NCBI RefSeq assembly: GCF_018919145.1
Contig: NZ_JAHLQJ010000017.1
Coordinates: 1 to 64,000, forward strand
DNA length: 64,000 nucleotides
Source of the DNA: Paenibacillus brevis
Lineage (GTDB): Bacteria; Bacillota; Bacilli; Paenibacillales; Paenibacillaceae
Direction of reading: 5' to 3'
Both the position numbers and the translations under genes were made by a program. Position 1 is the stretch's first letter. The number at the start of each line of letters is the position of its first letter. The notes under the pieces are model-generated. The model was not told the DNA's origin. It did no database searches and was given only the letters and a program-made list of their open reading frames with translations. Below are positions 16,078-25,298 of this stretch, one piece after another.

Positions 16078-17397
16078 TTAGAAGCCAGGAACTTGCTTGT
16101 CTGTCATCAGTTGATTAAACTTCTCATCCCATGCCTTGAGCAGCTCCTCCGGCGTCATGCCTCCCGCGAACTGATCTTGAAGCATCCGGTACAATTCGTT
16201 ACGGTCAACCAGCATGTAAGCATCAGTGGTCAATACCGTTCTCTTCGGAGTAATGTAGAGGTCTACGATCTCCTGTTTGTACTCGGGCAATGCCGGTGTC
16301 GTTACATCGCTAAAGTTGGATACATAGCCTTTGGAATCTACGATTTGCTGAGCAATTTCTTTGGAAGCCATGAAGTCCAGGAATTTCTTTGCTTCTTCGA
16401 TGTGCTTGGCTGTCTTCGGAATGAACAGCTGTCCGCCCAGCGGACTGGCTCCGAGACTAGGGTTGTCGATGGCCGGGATCGGGAAGACGCCCAATCTCAT
16501 ATTAGGATCTTGTTGCGCTACCCCTTCAATCAGCCAATCACCCATGAACATCATAGCGACTTCTTTATTGAGGAATTTGCCTACGGCCATGTCATAGCTG
16601 TCACTGAGGACGTCGGTGTTGGTGTATCCCATTTTATAGATGTCATATTGCTGCTGCAGAAAGGTCTGGAATTCAGGAATGTCCGACCATTTCCGCTTGT
16701 TGTTGTTCAGTTCGTCAAAGAAGGTCGGGTCGGTCTTGGAGACAAAATCTGCAAATGCAGCTGCCGGCCAGATGTTAATCGCCCAGTTGTCCTTGTAAGG
16801 CATAAAGACGGGCGTGGTGCCGCTCTCCTTGATCTTTTCACATACGGCAAGAAATTCTTCATAATTATTCGGAATGGAGAGTCCCAGCTCTTCGAAAATA
16901 TCTTTATTATAGACGACACCCTGCATCCCGGTATCTTGACTGACATGGAAGCTGTAAATGTGGCCATAGGCAGACAGCACATCCTTATTTAATAGCCGGC
17001 TGGCCCAAGGCTCATCATCAAGAATCTCGAAGTTGCGCTCCAGGTTCAGGTCCGTGGTAGCACTCGCCAGGTTGTATTGGATAATGTCAGGCGCTTCCTC
17101 AACGGCGAGTTTGGTCTGAAGCACGGTTGTTGTCTGTTCCGCGGGAATCAATTGCAGATTCACCTTGATATTGGTCTGCTTCTCAAACTCATCGAGCAGA
17201 TCCTGTTGAATAAAGGCCGAGTCCTGCGAGCTTTTGGAAATGGCCAGCTCAATCGTTACTTTTTTTCCGCTGCTCTCTTTAGCTGCCGAATGATCTCCCG
17301 CACCACCGGATTTGGAGCCTCCGGAACCACAGGCGGCCAACGCGAAGGCCAACAAGCCAGCGGTGAGTATTCCTGCTGCTTTCCTTCCTTTTCTCAT
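16078..17397 (-). CDS. Sugar ABC transporter substrate-binding lipoprotein (CUT1)
   Basis: About 439 aa. The N terminus MRKGRKAAGILTAGLLAFALAACGSGG is a lipoprotein signal with lipobox LAAC. A bacterial extracellular binding domain of family 1 follows. The frame is open to 17589, but ATG 17397 has AGGGGG 9 nt upstream, whereas ATG 17406 abuts it. A cre-like site lies at 17423-17436. It is divergent from a YesM/YesN pair that probably senses the same sugar and activates this operon. Confidence 0.9.
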   Translation of the reverse strand: MRKGRKAAGILTAGLLAFALAACGSGGSKSGGAGDHSAAKESSGKKVTIELAISKSSQDSAFIQQDLLDEFEKQTNIKVNLQLIPAEQTTTVLQTKLAVEEAPDIIQYNLASATTDLNLERNFEILDDEPWASRLLNKDVLSAYGHIYSFHVSQDTGMQGVVYNKDIFEELGLSIPNNYEEFLAVCEKIKESGTTPVFMPYKDNWAINIWPAAAFADFVSKTDPTFFDELNNNKRKWSDIPEFQTFLQQQYDIYKMGYTNTDVLSDSYDMAVGKFLNKEVAMMFMGDWLIEGVAQQDPNMRLGVFPIPAIDNPSLGASPLGGQLFIPKTAKHIEEAKKFLDFMASKEIAQQIVDSKGYVSNFSDVTTPALPEYKQEIVDLYITPKRTVLTTDAYMLVDRNELYRMLQDQFAGGMTPEELLKAWDEKFNQLMTDKQVPGF

Positions 17398-17422
17398 AAA
17401 GAACATCCCCCTAACCTCTAAT

Positions 17423-17436
17423 TGAATGCGCTTACA
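17423..17436. promoter_or_regulatory. cre-like site (CcpA/LacI family)
   Basis: TGAATGCGCTTACA matches the consensus TGWAANCGNTNWCA at 13 of 14 positions. It lies between a TATACT -10 candidate (17442-17447, minus strand) and the binding-protein gene, a position suited to roadblock repression by CcpA. Confidence 0.6.
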
Positions 17437-17581
17437 GGTAAAGTATAGAATGGATTTCCGACAGGGTACATGTTTGTACATGACAAATGATGTGTAAAAT
17501 TCTGAACTTGAAACCGTTGTCAAATTTTGCGGAATAATGGTACATTTGATGCAAAGCGCAGGATGAAAGAGAGGGTTGCCC

Positions 17582-19342
17582 ATGGTCAAGAGGTTGATGG
17601 ACCGATTTCATTTTAGTCTTCAAACGAGGGTGTTTTTAACGCTTGTCATCCTGCTTCTGTTTGTATTGGGGTGCTTCATGATCTATGTGAACCAGATGGT
17701 GATTTCCCCATTGAAGGAAAGGACCTTGGAAGAAAAAATCGAGACAGTCGCCGGCATAAGCGGACAGATTGATTTCTATATTGACAGCCAAAATCAGCTG
17801 TCCCAGCGAATTTTGTCCAGTAAGGATGTATTCGCAATTCTAGAGAAGAGAAATCAGTCCGTACCGTTGGTGGAAAGATTGCAACAGAACCGAAAGCTGC
17901 TCGATATTATGTTTCAGGCCATTGGGCCGCGAACGAATATCAAGGATATGACCATTTACGACCTGGAGGGCAGACCGCTTTTATCCTATATCGGCATGGG
18001 GACAAACCCGCAGATGCTTCAGTTGCCGCTGGTTGACGGAAGATCAGATACGGCTTGGAATGGTGTCGGCTTCTTGCTGCGTCATCAGGACAGCGATCTG
18101 TCTTTTATCCGCGCGATTTCGAATCAGAATGGCCGGGTGTACGGGTACTTATCGATTCAATTGGATGAGTCCTATATCGAGCGGATTACGGAAGGGGCAG
18201 CCCTTGGTGCCGTGCATGTGCTTGACGGAAGCGGGAACAGGATATCCGGCAACTCCGATCATGAACATATTGAACTGACAACCGTTGCGGACGGGCAGGG
18301 CGTATATGTGGACCCGTATAAGAACTACATCGCCTATTACCAATCTCCGGGCACAGGATGGACCGCCTATCTCGTTACTCCCAAGCAGGATGTGACCGGG
18401 CCTATCAATTCGATTATCAAAGTATCCGTGCTGCTCATTACGTTATTAATGCTGGTTTCATTCGTTTATATTTACCTGTCTACCCGCAATCTGTTGCTCC
18501 CGATTCGCAGGCTGCGCAGTCAGATATGGCGGCTTAGCTACAGCAATATGAATATTAAGCAGGATTACTCCCGGCGCCAAAATAATGAATTGATTTTGCT
18601 GAATGAGGCCTTTCAGGACCTGATGAACCGGCTGCAGGAATCGATTGAACGGGAAAAGGCGGCCTTGCATGAAGAGGTAAAGGCGCGGAATTCGGCCCTT
18701 CAAGCCCAGATTGCCCCTCACTTTATTCACAATGTTCTCTATTTGATCAGCATCGCGGCCCAAGAGGGGAAGAGTCATCTCGTATCGGACATGTGCAAGC
18801 ATCTATCAGATAGCCTGCGGTATATTGTGTCCTCCCCTTATGCTCATGTCACCTTGGCGGAGGAACTGGAGCATACCAGGCATTACCTGTCTTTGGTGCA
18901 GCAGAAGTACGAAGAGGATCTTGTCTGGGAGATCCATGCGGACGCCTTGTCGCACAGTATTCAACTGCCGAGACTGACGATTCAGCCCTTCGTCGAGAAC
19001 TGCATTGAGCATGCTTTTCTCGAAAAGAGCCCTCCCTGGCGGATCAAGATTACAGTCAAGCAATTCAATGGACTGTGGGTGCTGGAGATTAAAGATAACG
19101 GGTCCGGATTCCATCCGGACAAGATCAAGCAGATCAAAGATAGTCTCGGGATAACGGATTCGGGAATCCTTGAAGGAAGAAACGACCATGTGTCGATTGG
19201 AAATATGGGCATTATCAACAGCGTTCATCGCTTGAAGCTGATGTACCAGAACCGGCTGTTTTTTAATATCTTTAATCATGCGGATGGAGAAGAGGGGGCT
19301 ACGGTTCAGATTATCGGGTCCCTTACAAGAGAGTTCTACTAA
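17582..19342 (+). CDS. YesM-type sensor histidine kinase
   Basis: About 586 aa: a membrane helix near residues 12-35, a large extracellular Cache-like region, a second helix near 280-300, HAMP, then a His_kinase domain with PHFIHNVLYLISIAAQ (phospho-His) and HATPase motifs ENCIEHAF, DNGSGFHPD and GNMGIINSVHRL. ATG 17582 follows AAAGAGAGGG. It partners the regulator 15 nt downstream and probably senses a sugar supplied by, or bound to, the divergent importer. Confidence 0.92.
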   Translation: MVKRLMDRFHFSLQTRVFLTLVILLLFVLGCFMIYVNQMVISPLKERTLEEKIETVAGISGQIDFYIDSQNQLSQRILSSKDVFAILEKRNQSVPLVERLQQNRKLLDIMFQAIGPRTNIKDMTIYDLEGRPLLSYIGMGTNPQMLQLPLVDGRSDTAWNGVGFLLRHQDSDLSFIRAISNQNGRVYGYLSIQLDESYIERITEGAALGAVHVLDGSGNRISGNSDHEHIELTTVADGQGVYVDPYKNYIAYYQSPGTGWTAYLVTPKQDVTGPINSIIKVSVLLITLLMLVSFVYIYLSTRNLLLPIRRLRSQIWRLSYSNMNIKQDYSRRQNNELILLNEAFQDLMNRLQESIEREKAALHEEVKARNSALQAQIAPHFIHNVLYLISIAAQEGKSHLVSDMCKHLSDSLRYIVSSPYAHVTLAEELEHTRHYLSLVQQKYEEDLVWEIHADALSHSIQLPRLTIQPFVENCIEHAFLEKSPPWRIKITVKQFNGLWVLEIKDNGSGFHPDKIKQIKDSLGITDSGILEGRNDHVSIGNMGIINSVHRLKLMYQNRLFFNIFNHADGEEGATVQIIGSLTREFY

Positions 19343-19357
19343 AAGGAGGCGGGGATC

Positions 19358-20866
19358 GTGTATCGAGTACTCATTGCGGAAGACAGCAAGCCGATTTTGC
19401 GGAATATTCAGTCTCTGCTCACTTCATTGGAGTTGCCGCTGGAGCTTGCCGCCAAGGCCGCGAATGGAGAAGAAGCGTTGGAGCTGATCCGTAAACAGCA
19501 CTTTGATCTGCTGCTGACGGATATCCGCATGCCAAAAATGGATGGTCTCACGCTCATTGAGCAAGCTAAGCAGCTTCATCCCCGCCTGCTCGCGGTTCTT
19601 ATCAGCGGCTACAATGACTTTGAGTACACGCGTAAAGCGATTAACCTGCAGGTCTTTGATTACTTGCTGAAGCCGGTGGAGCGTAAGCAGCTTGCGGAGG
19701 TGATGGGGCGGGCAATGGAGCAGCTCAACGGCCAAGGTCATGAAGAGCTTGAGAGCTGGAAAGAAATTGTTGATCTGCGGGAAGTACCGGATACAGATCG
19801 GAAAGGGCTGCAGCTTTACGGGAATAACCTGCTGATTTTACAAAAGCAGCCTTTTACTAAGGGGAGCACAGCCTGGAGCAGACAAGCCGTTCAACAATAC
19901 ACGGCTGAATTTTTCAAGCTGCATGGCTGCCTCGTCTACCCGTCTTGGAATCCCAAGCAGATGCTGGCTGTCGTTCCCAAAGCGGCGATGGAAGGGTACG
20001 GATCGTTGAATGAGTGTGCGAACAAGCTGCGTAAGCATCTGGAGCAGCACGGGCTGCCGGTATCTATAGTAGGGCGGAGCCAGTCGCCGGAGCCGGGCAT
20101 GCTGAAGGCGGTCTATCACCAGATGTCGGATTTGCTTCAGGCGCGTCTGCGGATCAAGCAAAGTATCGTTCTAGATGGGGACCATGCCGTCCCTCAATCT
20201 CAATCGGACTCGGATCAGGAAAGCATGGAGAGAGAGCTTCTGACAAGCTTCACGGATATGCTGCGGGGATACCGCAAGGAGCAGCTTCTGTTGAAGGGGA
20301 AGGAGCAAATGTCCAGATGGGCGGAGGAGGATTCTCGGCTGGCTCAGCTGGAGCGATTTATCCGTATGCTTACTGAAGCCTTCATGCAAGCAGGAGCAGA
20401 GCTGGATACCGACATCCGGATAAGTATGGAACATGAGGCCAGACATCTGTTGAATGCGGATAGTTATGAAGACTTCAGCATCCGATTCGAGGCCTGGTTG
20501 AAGCAAGTCTTCGAGCAGTTGCAATCCCTTCGTCGTAAAAGCGCGGAGGAGTTGTTCCGGCAAATTGACCAGTACACCCGAGGCAATTTATATTCCCAGC
20601 TTTCAATTACGGATGTAGCCCGAAAGTTCCATGTGAGCCCCTCTTATGTCAGCAGAATTATGAAGAGATATGCGGAGAGCTCTTTTGTGCAGTATTACAC
20701 CCGCTTGAAAATCACTGAAGCCTGCAGGCTGATGGCTGACAGAAGCGATATGAAGGTGAAGGAGATTTCGGACGCCCTGTCTTTTAGCGACCAGCATTAT
20801 TTCTCCAAAGTATTCAAAGAATATACCGGATTATGTCCTACTGATTATAGGGAAAAGCAAGTGTAA
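19358..20866 (+). CDS. YesN-type response regulator with AraC DNA-binding domain
   Basis: 502 aa: an N-terminal receiver (AEDSKPILRN acid pocket, phospho-Asp in LLLTDIRMPKMDG, Lys in DYLLKPVE), a variable middle, and a C-terminal two-HTH AraC domain (residues about 400-500, ending CPTDYREKQV). The start is GTG 19358 after AAAGGAGGCGGGG. It is the cognate partner of the kinase just upstream. Confidence 0.93.
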   Translation: MYRVLIAEDSKPILRNIQSLLTSLELPLELAAKAANGEEALELIRKQHFDLLLTDIRMPKMDGLTLIEQAKQLHPRLLAVLISGYNDFEYTRKAINLQVFDYLLKPVERKQLAEVMGRAMEQLNGQGHEELESWKEIVDLREVPDTDRKGLQLYGNNLLILQKQPFTKGSTAWSRQAVQQYTAEFFKLHGCLVYPSWNPKQMLAVVPKAAMEGYGSLNECANKLRKHLEQHGLPVSIVGRSQSPEPGMLKAVYHQMSDLLQARLRIKQSIVLDGDHAVPQSQSDSDQESMERELLTSFTDMLRGYRKEQLLLKGKEQMSRWAEEDSRLAQLERFIRMLTEAFMQAGAELDTDIRISMEHEARHLLNADSYEDFSIRFEAWLKQVFEQLQSLRRKSAEELFRQIDQYTRGNLYSQLSITDVARKFHVSPSYVSRIMKRYAESSFVQYYTRLKITEACRLMADRSDMKVKEISDALSFSDQHYFSKVFKEYTGLCPTDYREKQV

Positions 20867-21066
20867 TCCAAAGGTCGTTTCAGGATGCTTGTCTAGCATG
20901 GTGGAGCGGCTTTTTGTTGTGCATCTGTGCATGTGCTGCTTCTGCCCGGTTGCTTATTTGTATTCATTTTTCGGGAAAGCAAACCGATATAAATTTTAGA
21001 ATATCGAAAATAAAGTCACTTTATAAAATATAGTTATTTATACATAGAGAGGATGTCTAATTTCAT
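20867..21066. other. Intergenic region, no gene seen
   Basis: It contains a small ATGCT...AGCAT hairpin followed by GGAGCGGCTTTTT near 20890-20916, which may be a weak terminator for the regulator, and an AT-rich stretch before the chemoreceptor gene. Confidence 0.4.
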
Positions 21067-21903
21067 ATGAGTATTGTGGAGAGCTTGATTGCGAGCATGC
21101 CTTTTGTTAAGCAATTGTTCCGGGAGGACGTCTCGATTACTGTATTCGATCGGGAGAAGGTGATGTATATTTCCGATAGCAGGACGGTTAATCTCGGCTT
21201 GAAGATTGGAGATGCGTTGTTTGAGGAGCATCGGGATTTTAAATGCCTGAAGGATGGGCGTGAGCTGAACACAAGTCATATTCCTGCCGAAACCTTTGGC
21301 GTGCCTTTCGATGTCGTATTTATTCCAGTCAAGAGCCAGGAGGATGAGGTTGAAGCTGTCCTTAGTATTAATTATTCCATGGAGAATCAGAAGAAGCTCG
21401 AAGGAATGATCAACGAGACCAACGAAGCCATCTCCGAGCTTCTTAACGGCGTGCAGCAAGTAGCGGCCCATTCAGAGGAATTGACCGCGGTCGCGGCAGA
21501 GATTCTGACTAACTCCCGGAAGGCCGTCGAGAATTCAACAGGCATCACCTCCATTACTCAAATGATCCGTGAAATCTCCGAGCAGACGAGCTTGCTCGGG
21601 CTGAATGCAGCTATTGAAGCTGCACGGGTTGGCGACGCAGGATCGGGATTCGGAATCGTAGCAAAAGAGGTCAGAAAGTTATCCGATAACAGTAAAGCGG
21701 CAGCAGAGCAGATTGAGATCTCCTTGGCGGCGGTGAAAGGGTCTATCGAACACACAGAATCCGATATTGGACAGATTGCGGCTGCATCCGAAGACCAATC
21801 CCGACTCGTCACACAGTTCATGGACAGCATTGACCACTTGAAGGAGACCAGCAGCCGGTTGAAGAGCTTTATTGATGGAATGACGAGCTATCATCAGGAT
21901 TGA
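21067..21903 (+). CDS. Soluble mini methyl-accepting chemotaxis-like protein
   Basis: 278 aa with no membrane segments. An N-terminal PAS-like sensory part (about 1-115) is followed by a short MCP signalling coiled coil whose hairpin tip is [28 protein letters not shown]. It is much shorter than classical receptors (over 500 aa), so it belongs to the cytoplasmic mini-MCP group. ATG 21067 follows AGAGAGG at some distance. It could feed an intracellular signal into CheA or another partner; no che genes are nearby. Confidence 0.85.
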   Translation: MSIVESLIASMPFVKQLFREDVSITVFDREKVMYISDSRTVNLGLKIGDALFEEHRDFKCLKDGRELNTSHIPAETFGVPFDVVFIPVKSQEDEVEAVLSINYSMENQKKLEGMINETNEAISELLNGVQQVAAHSEELTAVAAEILTNSRKAVENSTGITSITQMIREISEQTSLLGLNAAIEAARVGDAGSGFGIVAKEVRKLSDNSKAAAEQIEISLAAVKGSIEHTESDIGQIAAASEDQSRLVTQFMDSIDHLKETSSRLKSFIDGMTSYHQD

Positions 21904-21962
21904 TTCGAGGCTTGATAGCTTTGATTGGTTTAATCACTAGACTAAATTGTGCCAGATAATTA

Positions 21963-22004
21963 ATGACCCGCTTACTCAGCTTTTGCCGGGCGGGTTATTT
22001 TTGT
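21963..22004 (+). terminator. Terminator after the mini-MCP gene
   Basis: ATGACCCGC...GCGGGTTAT stem followed by TTTTTGTT. Confidence 0.8.
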
Positions 22005-22098
22005 TATTCAAGACCTTTCTTCAAGATAATCAAGTCAAAGGTCAGCGCGTATGAGCGGCATCTCAATGGGTGCAGAAACTGATCAGGAGGATATTCAC

Positions 22099-22149
22099 AT
22101 GAAACAACAGGGAGTGAACCCCTTTTGTTTCCCGTACAGGCACAGATAG
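22099..22149 (+). CDS. Possible 16-aa peptide upstream of sigK
   Basis: ATG 22099 lies 8 nt after a full AGGAGG (22085-22090), and the frame reads MKQQGVNPFCFPYRHR then stops. The ribosome binding site is better than for many real genes here. It may be a small sporulation peptide or chance. No homology is claimed. Confidence 0.35.
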   Translation: MKQQGVNPFCFPYRHR

Positions 22150-22169
22150 GCACCCACCCACATAGAATA
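22142..22169 (+). promoter_or_regulatory. Possible SigE/SigK-type promoter of sigK
   Basis: CATAGAATA (22161-22169) fits the sigma-K -10 pattern CATANNNTA, with ACA 16 bp upstream. Mother-cell sigma control and autoregulation are expected for sigK. Confidence 0.45.
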
Positions 22170-22230
22170 AATTGACCCAGAAGAAGTGGTTAAAGTTTGC
22201 TCTATTGTGATCCAGCAGGAGGTGCCATCA

Positions 22231-22929
22231 ATGCCTGGTTTGTTTACTGCAATTGCAATGTTCATCAAGCAGTTGACGCTGCTCGTCTCTTATGTGAAGA
22301 ATAACGCCTTCCCCCAGCCCCTAACGGAGGAGGAGGAAGCGAAGCACCTGGAAAGAATGGCCCAGGGCGACCCTGTATCCCGTAACTTACTGATTGAGCA
22401 CAACCTGCGGCTGGTTGCGCATATTGTCAAAAAATTCGACAATACCGGCGAAGACCTCGAGGACCTGATCTCCATCGGAACGATTGGTCTGATCAAGGCG
22501 ATTGAGAGCTACCGGCTCGGTAAAGGGACGAAGCTGGCGACATTTGCAGCGCGCTGTATAGAGAATGAGATTCTAATGCACCTGAGGTCGCTGAAGAAAA
22601 CCCGCAAAGATGTCTCTTTGCATGATCCAATCGGAACGGATAAAGAAGGCAACGAAATTACCTTGATTGATATTCTGGGCAGTGATAATGATGAAGTGGC
22701 AGACCATGTTGAGTTGAAGCTGGAAAAGAGCAAGATCTACCAGAACCTCGACATCCTGGACGAGCGAGAGCAAGAAGTAATCAAAGGGCGATTCGGGCTG
22801 GAGCATGGGGGAGAAGAACGGACCCAGCGCGAAATCGCCAAGGAGCTCGGGATTAGCCGGAGCTATGTGTCACGGATCGAGAAGAGAGCGCTCATGAAGC
22901 TGTATCATGAGTTTTATAAGAAGAAATAG
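22231..22929 (+). CDS. sigK: RNA polymerase sporulation sigma factor SigK (pro-protein)
   Basis: 232 aa. The N-terminal pro-sequence [18 protein letters not shown], which tethers pro-sigma-K to membrane until SpoIVFB cleavage, is followed by [12 protein letters not shown] and then region 2 ([26 protein letters not shown]) and region 4 ([28 protein letters not shown]). It directs late mother-cell genes during spore coat formation. The gene is continuous, unlike the skin-interrupted B. subtilis version. ATG 22231 follows AGGAGGTG by 6 nt. Confidence 0.96.
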   Translation: MPGLFTAIAMFIKQLTLLVSYVKNNAFPQPLTEEEEAKHLERMAQGDPVSRNLLIEHNLRLVAHIVKKFDNTGEDLEDLISIGTIGLIKAIESYRLGKGTKLATFAARCIENEILMHLRSLKKTRKDVSLHDPIGTDKEGNEITLIDILGSDNDEVADHVELKLEKSKIYQNLDILDEREQEVIKGRFGLEHGGEERTQREIAKELGISRSYVSRIEKRALMKLYHEFYKKK

Positions 22930-22944
22930 GGAGAATTCATACCT

Positions 22945-22982
22945 AAGGGGCTGACCGTTTAATGTAACGGGTCCAGCCCCTT
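22945..22982. terminator. Bidirectional terminator between sigK and AraC gene
   Basis: AAGGGGCTGACCGTT pairs with AACGGGTCCAGCCCCTT around a 6-nt loop. It overlaps the end of the AraC gene. Confidence 0.65.
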
Positions 22983-23732
22983 GTGCTGTATTCTGAACTT
23001 GCGCGGAGTTAAGCCGATTTCTCTTTTGAAAATGCTGCAGAACTGAGCATCGTTCACAAATCCGGAAGCTGCCGATACCTCCGAGATGGGAAGCTGGGTA
23101 TGGCGCAATAACGATTTGGCATAATCCAGGCGTTTTAGCAAAAGATAGCGAAGCGGGGATAAATGGTAGCGTTCTTTAAACAGGTGGCGAAAACGATCGT
23201 AGCTGTACCCGGATAGTTCCGACAAGCCGGATATCGTAAGTCTATGCAGGAAGTTCTCATCCATATAATTCATGACATACTGCATGCGATCCTCAGCAGG
23301 TAAAGAGGACAGGCCGTCGTCCACATTTCTCAGCAAATGAACAATGATTTCGCTGAGCTGCAGGTTCATCAATTCAGCAAAGCCTTCCCGTTTTCGCTGA
23401 AATTCTTGCTTTATCCGCAGTAAGGTTTGCAGTACGGTGTGTTCCTTATCATCGTCATACACGCCTGCAAGGTTAGACAGGCGGGAATTATCACATAGAA
23501 AGCCAATGAACAGCACCTCTGCTTCCGCATCCGGCGTATGCTTCTCATCGTGCTTATAACCAGGGGGGATGATAGCAAACGAGGATGAACGGTAATGGAA
23601 ATTTTTCGCGCCTACGTTAGAGGTGCCTAATGCATTGACGTAATATACGAGTTCATAGCATTCATGCTGATGCGGGGGAATATGCGTATTAGGCTCATGA
23701 ACAGCATTTACAATATAAAGAACACGATCCAT
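22959..23732 (-). CDS. AraC family transcriptional regulator
   Basis: 257 aa. The N-terminal cupin (PPHQHECYELVYYVNAL) is followed by a C-terminal two-HTH domain (LSELSGYSYDRFRHLFKERYHLSPLRYLLLKRLDYAK and the second HTH ending LTPRKFRIQ). ATG 23732 is chosen over the longer frame because GGGAGGTG precedes it by a few nt. It is divergent from the nucleoside importer operon and is a candidate regulator of it. Confidence 0.9.
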   Translation of the reverse strand: MDRVLYIVNAVHEPNTHIPPHQHECYELVYYVNALGTSNVGAKNFHYRSSSFAIIPPGYKHDEKHTPDAEAEVLFIGFLCDNSRLSNLAGVYDDDKEHTVLQTLLRIKQEFQRKREGFAELMNLQLSEIIVHLLRNVDDGLSSLPAEDRMQYVMNYMDENFLHRLTISGLSELSGYSYDRFRHLFKERYHLSPLRYLLLKRLDYAKSLLRHTQLPISEVSAASGFVNDAQFCSIFKREIGLTPRKFRIQHKGLDPLH

Positions 23733-23975
23733 AAAGCACCTCCCTGAAGTAAGAAATTCAATGTCTTGCAGAACCCGCGCGGTATGATTAGCCGAATCGT
23801 ATAAAAAATTGACCGAAATCTTATAATTTTTTGCATTCATTTTTGTTATGATCTTATCAATTAGACGGAAGTTTTTCAACTAGGCTGGCCACCATGTTCG
23901 GAAATGAGTCGTAAAATTCTGCAAAGGTCCGATGGAAAAAATACTTTATTCGGAAATAGGAGCGATGAGCGAGAA

Positions 23976-25103
23976 ATGAAAAAGAATGTACTGGTTTTGC
24001 TGATAGCAATGGTAATGGTGCTGGTAACTGCATGCGGCAGCAACACAGACAATCAGGCTTCAACAGGAAACAGCGATTCAAACGGCGGGACAAGCAAAGA
24101 TGGGAACTTGAAGGTTATTTTGCTGATTCCGGGTACGCTTGGAGACAAATCGTTCTTTGATGCGGCAAATAGCGGCTTGAACAAGGTTAAAGAAGAGCTT
24201 GGCGCAGAAACCAAAGTGGTCGAGATGGGAACGGACAAAACCAAATGGGAGCCTACCTACAATGATATTGCCGCTCAGGACTGGGATGTTGTTATTTCCG
24301 GCGGATCTGAGATTACTGAAATGTTCAACGCTGTAGCAGAAGCAAATCCTGATAAAAAATTCATTAACTATGATACAGATATTGAAGAAGCTCCGGACAA
24401 CGTGTACAGCATGACTTATGCAACCAATGAGGTATCCTTCCTGGCAGGGGCTGCGGCGGCTTATGCTACCCGGTCGGACATGGAAAATGCAAATGAAGAC
24501 AATGTCATTGGTTTTGTCGGCGGCATGGACATCCCTGGCATTAACGCTTTCCTTGTCGGCTACATCCAGGGGGCCCAATATGTTGATCCTGACGTTAAAG
24601 TGGCGGTCTCTTATGCAGGTGATTTTGTTAACCCGGCGAAGGGCAAGGAATTGTCTCTGATCCAGTATAATTCGGGCGTAGATATTATCTTCAATGTCGC
24701 CGGCGGTACCGGCCTGGGGATCTTTGACGCGGCAAAAGAAAAGAAAAAATACGCGATTGGCGTCGATTCCGACCAAGCAATGCTGCTGAAGGATACGGAT
24801 CCTGAAAAAGCGAATCTGATCGTTACCTCGGCTATTAAAAAGATTGATTCAGCCATTCTGGGCGCAGTGAAGAGATTGAGCGAGGGCACCTTGGAAATGG
24901 GCAAGCGCGACATCCTTAGCTTTGTAGAAGACGGTGTAGGCATTGCGGAAAATGAAATCTATACAGCCGCTTTCCCGGAAGATGTTCAAGCGAAGATCGA
25001 AGAAGTGAAGCAAAAGCTGATTAACAAAGAAATTAAAGTGGACAACGCCATGGGGATGGAAACCTCCGAGGTTGAAGCGATCCGGAATGCCGTTAAACCA
25101 TAA
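23976..25103 (+). CDS. BMP family (PnrA/BmpA-like) nucleoside-binding lipoprotein
   Basis: About 375 aa. MKKNVLVLLIAMVMVLVTACGSN is a lipoprotein signal with lipobox VTAC. The BMP domain begins LKVILLIPGTLGDKSFFDAANSGL and carries FNVAGGTGLGIFDAAKE and YAIGVDSDQ. The family binds purine and pyrimidine nucleosides outside the membrane. ATG 23976 lies 13 nt from AGGAG. A tiny frame, ATGAGCGAGAAATGA, overlaps the start and might couple translation. The ATPase and permeases follow. Confidence 0.92.
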   Translation: MKKNVLVLLIAMVMVLVTACGSNTDNQASTGNSDSNGGTSKDGNLKVILLIPGTLGDKSFFDAANSGLNKVKEELGAETKVVEMGTDKTKWEPTYNDIAAQDWDVVISGGSEITEMFNAVAEANPDKKFINYDTDIEEAPDNVYSMTYATNEVSFLAGAAAAYATRSDMENANEDNVIGFVGGMDIPGINAFLVGYIQGAQYVDPDVKVAVSYAGDFVNPAKGKELSLIQYNSGVDIIFNVAGGTGLGIFDAAKEKKKYAIGVDSDQAMLLKDTDPEKANLIVTSAIKKIDSAILGAVKRLSEGTLEMGKRDILSFVEDGVGIAENEIYTAAFPEDVQAKIEEVKQKLINKEIKVDNAMGMETSEVEAIRNAVKP

Positions 25104-25128
25104 CTAAGCGTACAATCTGTCATTCAGC

Positions 25129-25177
25129 GCAGCAAGAAGTCCTTCGATATGAGGGGCTTCAAGCTGCTTATTTTTTC
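25129..25177 (+). terminator. Internal terminator/attenuator of the nucleoside operon
   Basis: GCAGC-AA-GAAGTCC pairs with GGGGCTTC-AA-GCTGC, followed by TTATTTTTT. Placed between the binding-protein and ATPase genes, it would keep the binding protein in excess. Confidence 0.75.
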
Positions 25178-25298
25178 AACGATTTAAGAGGTAATTCAAA
25201 TGTCATCGGGTTCTTGCAACCTTCTCGGTGCTGAAAAGCTGACTTTTCGAACTCGCAGTTTACTAATCTTCAAGTTAGAAGGATGTGAAGGCTCTACC

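Noticed and set aside
15988..16992. 334-codon plus-strand frame
   Set aside because: Antisense to the sugar-binding lipoprotein and covers its conserved region; no start signal.
22231..22929. Skin-type prophage interruption of sigK
   Set aside because: The reading frame is continuous from pro-sequence to region 4.
23733..23975. Purine riboswitch before the nucleoside importer
   Set aside because: I looked for the conserved three-way junction core and did not see it; the region is AT-rich promoter-like sequence only.
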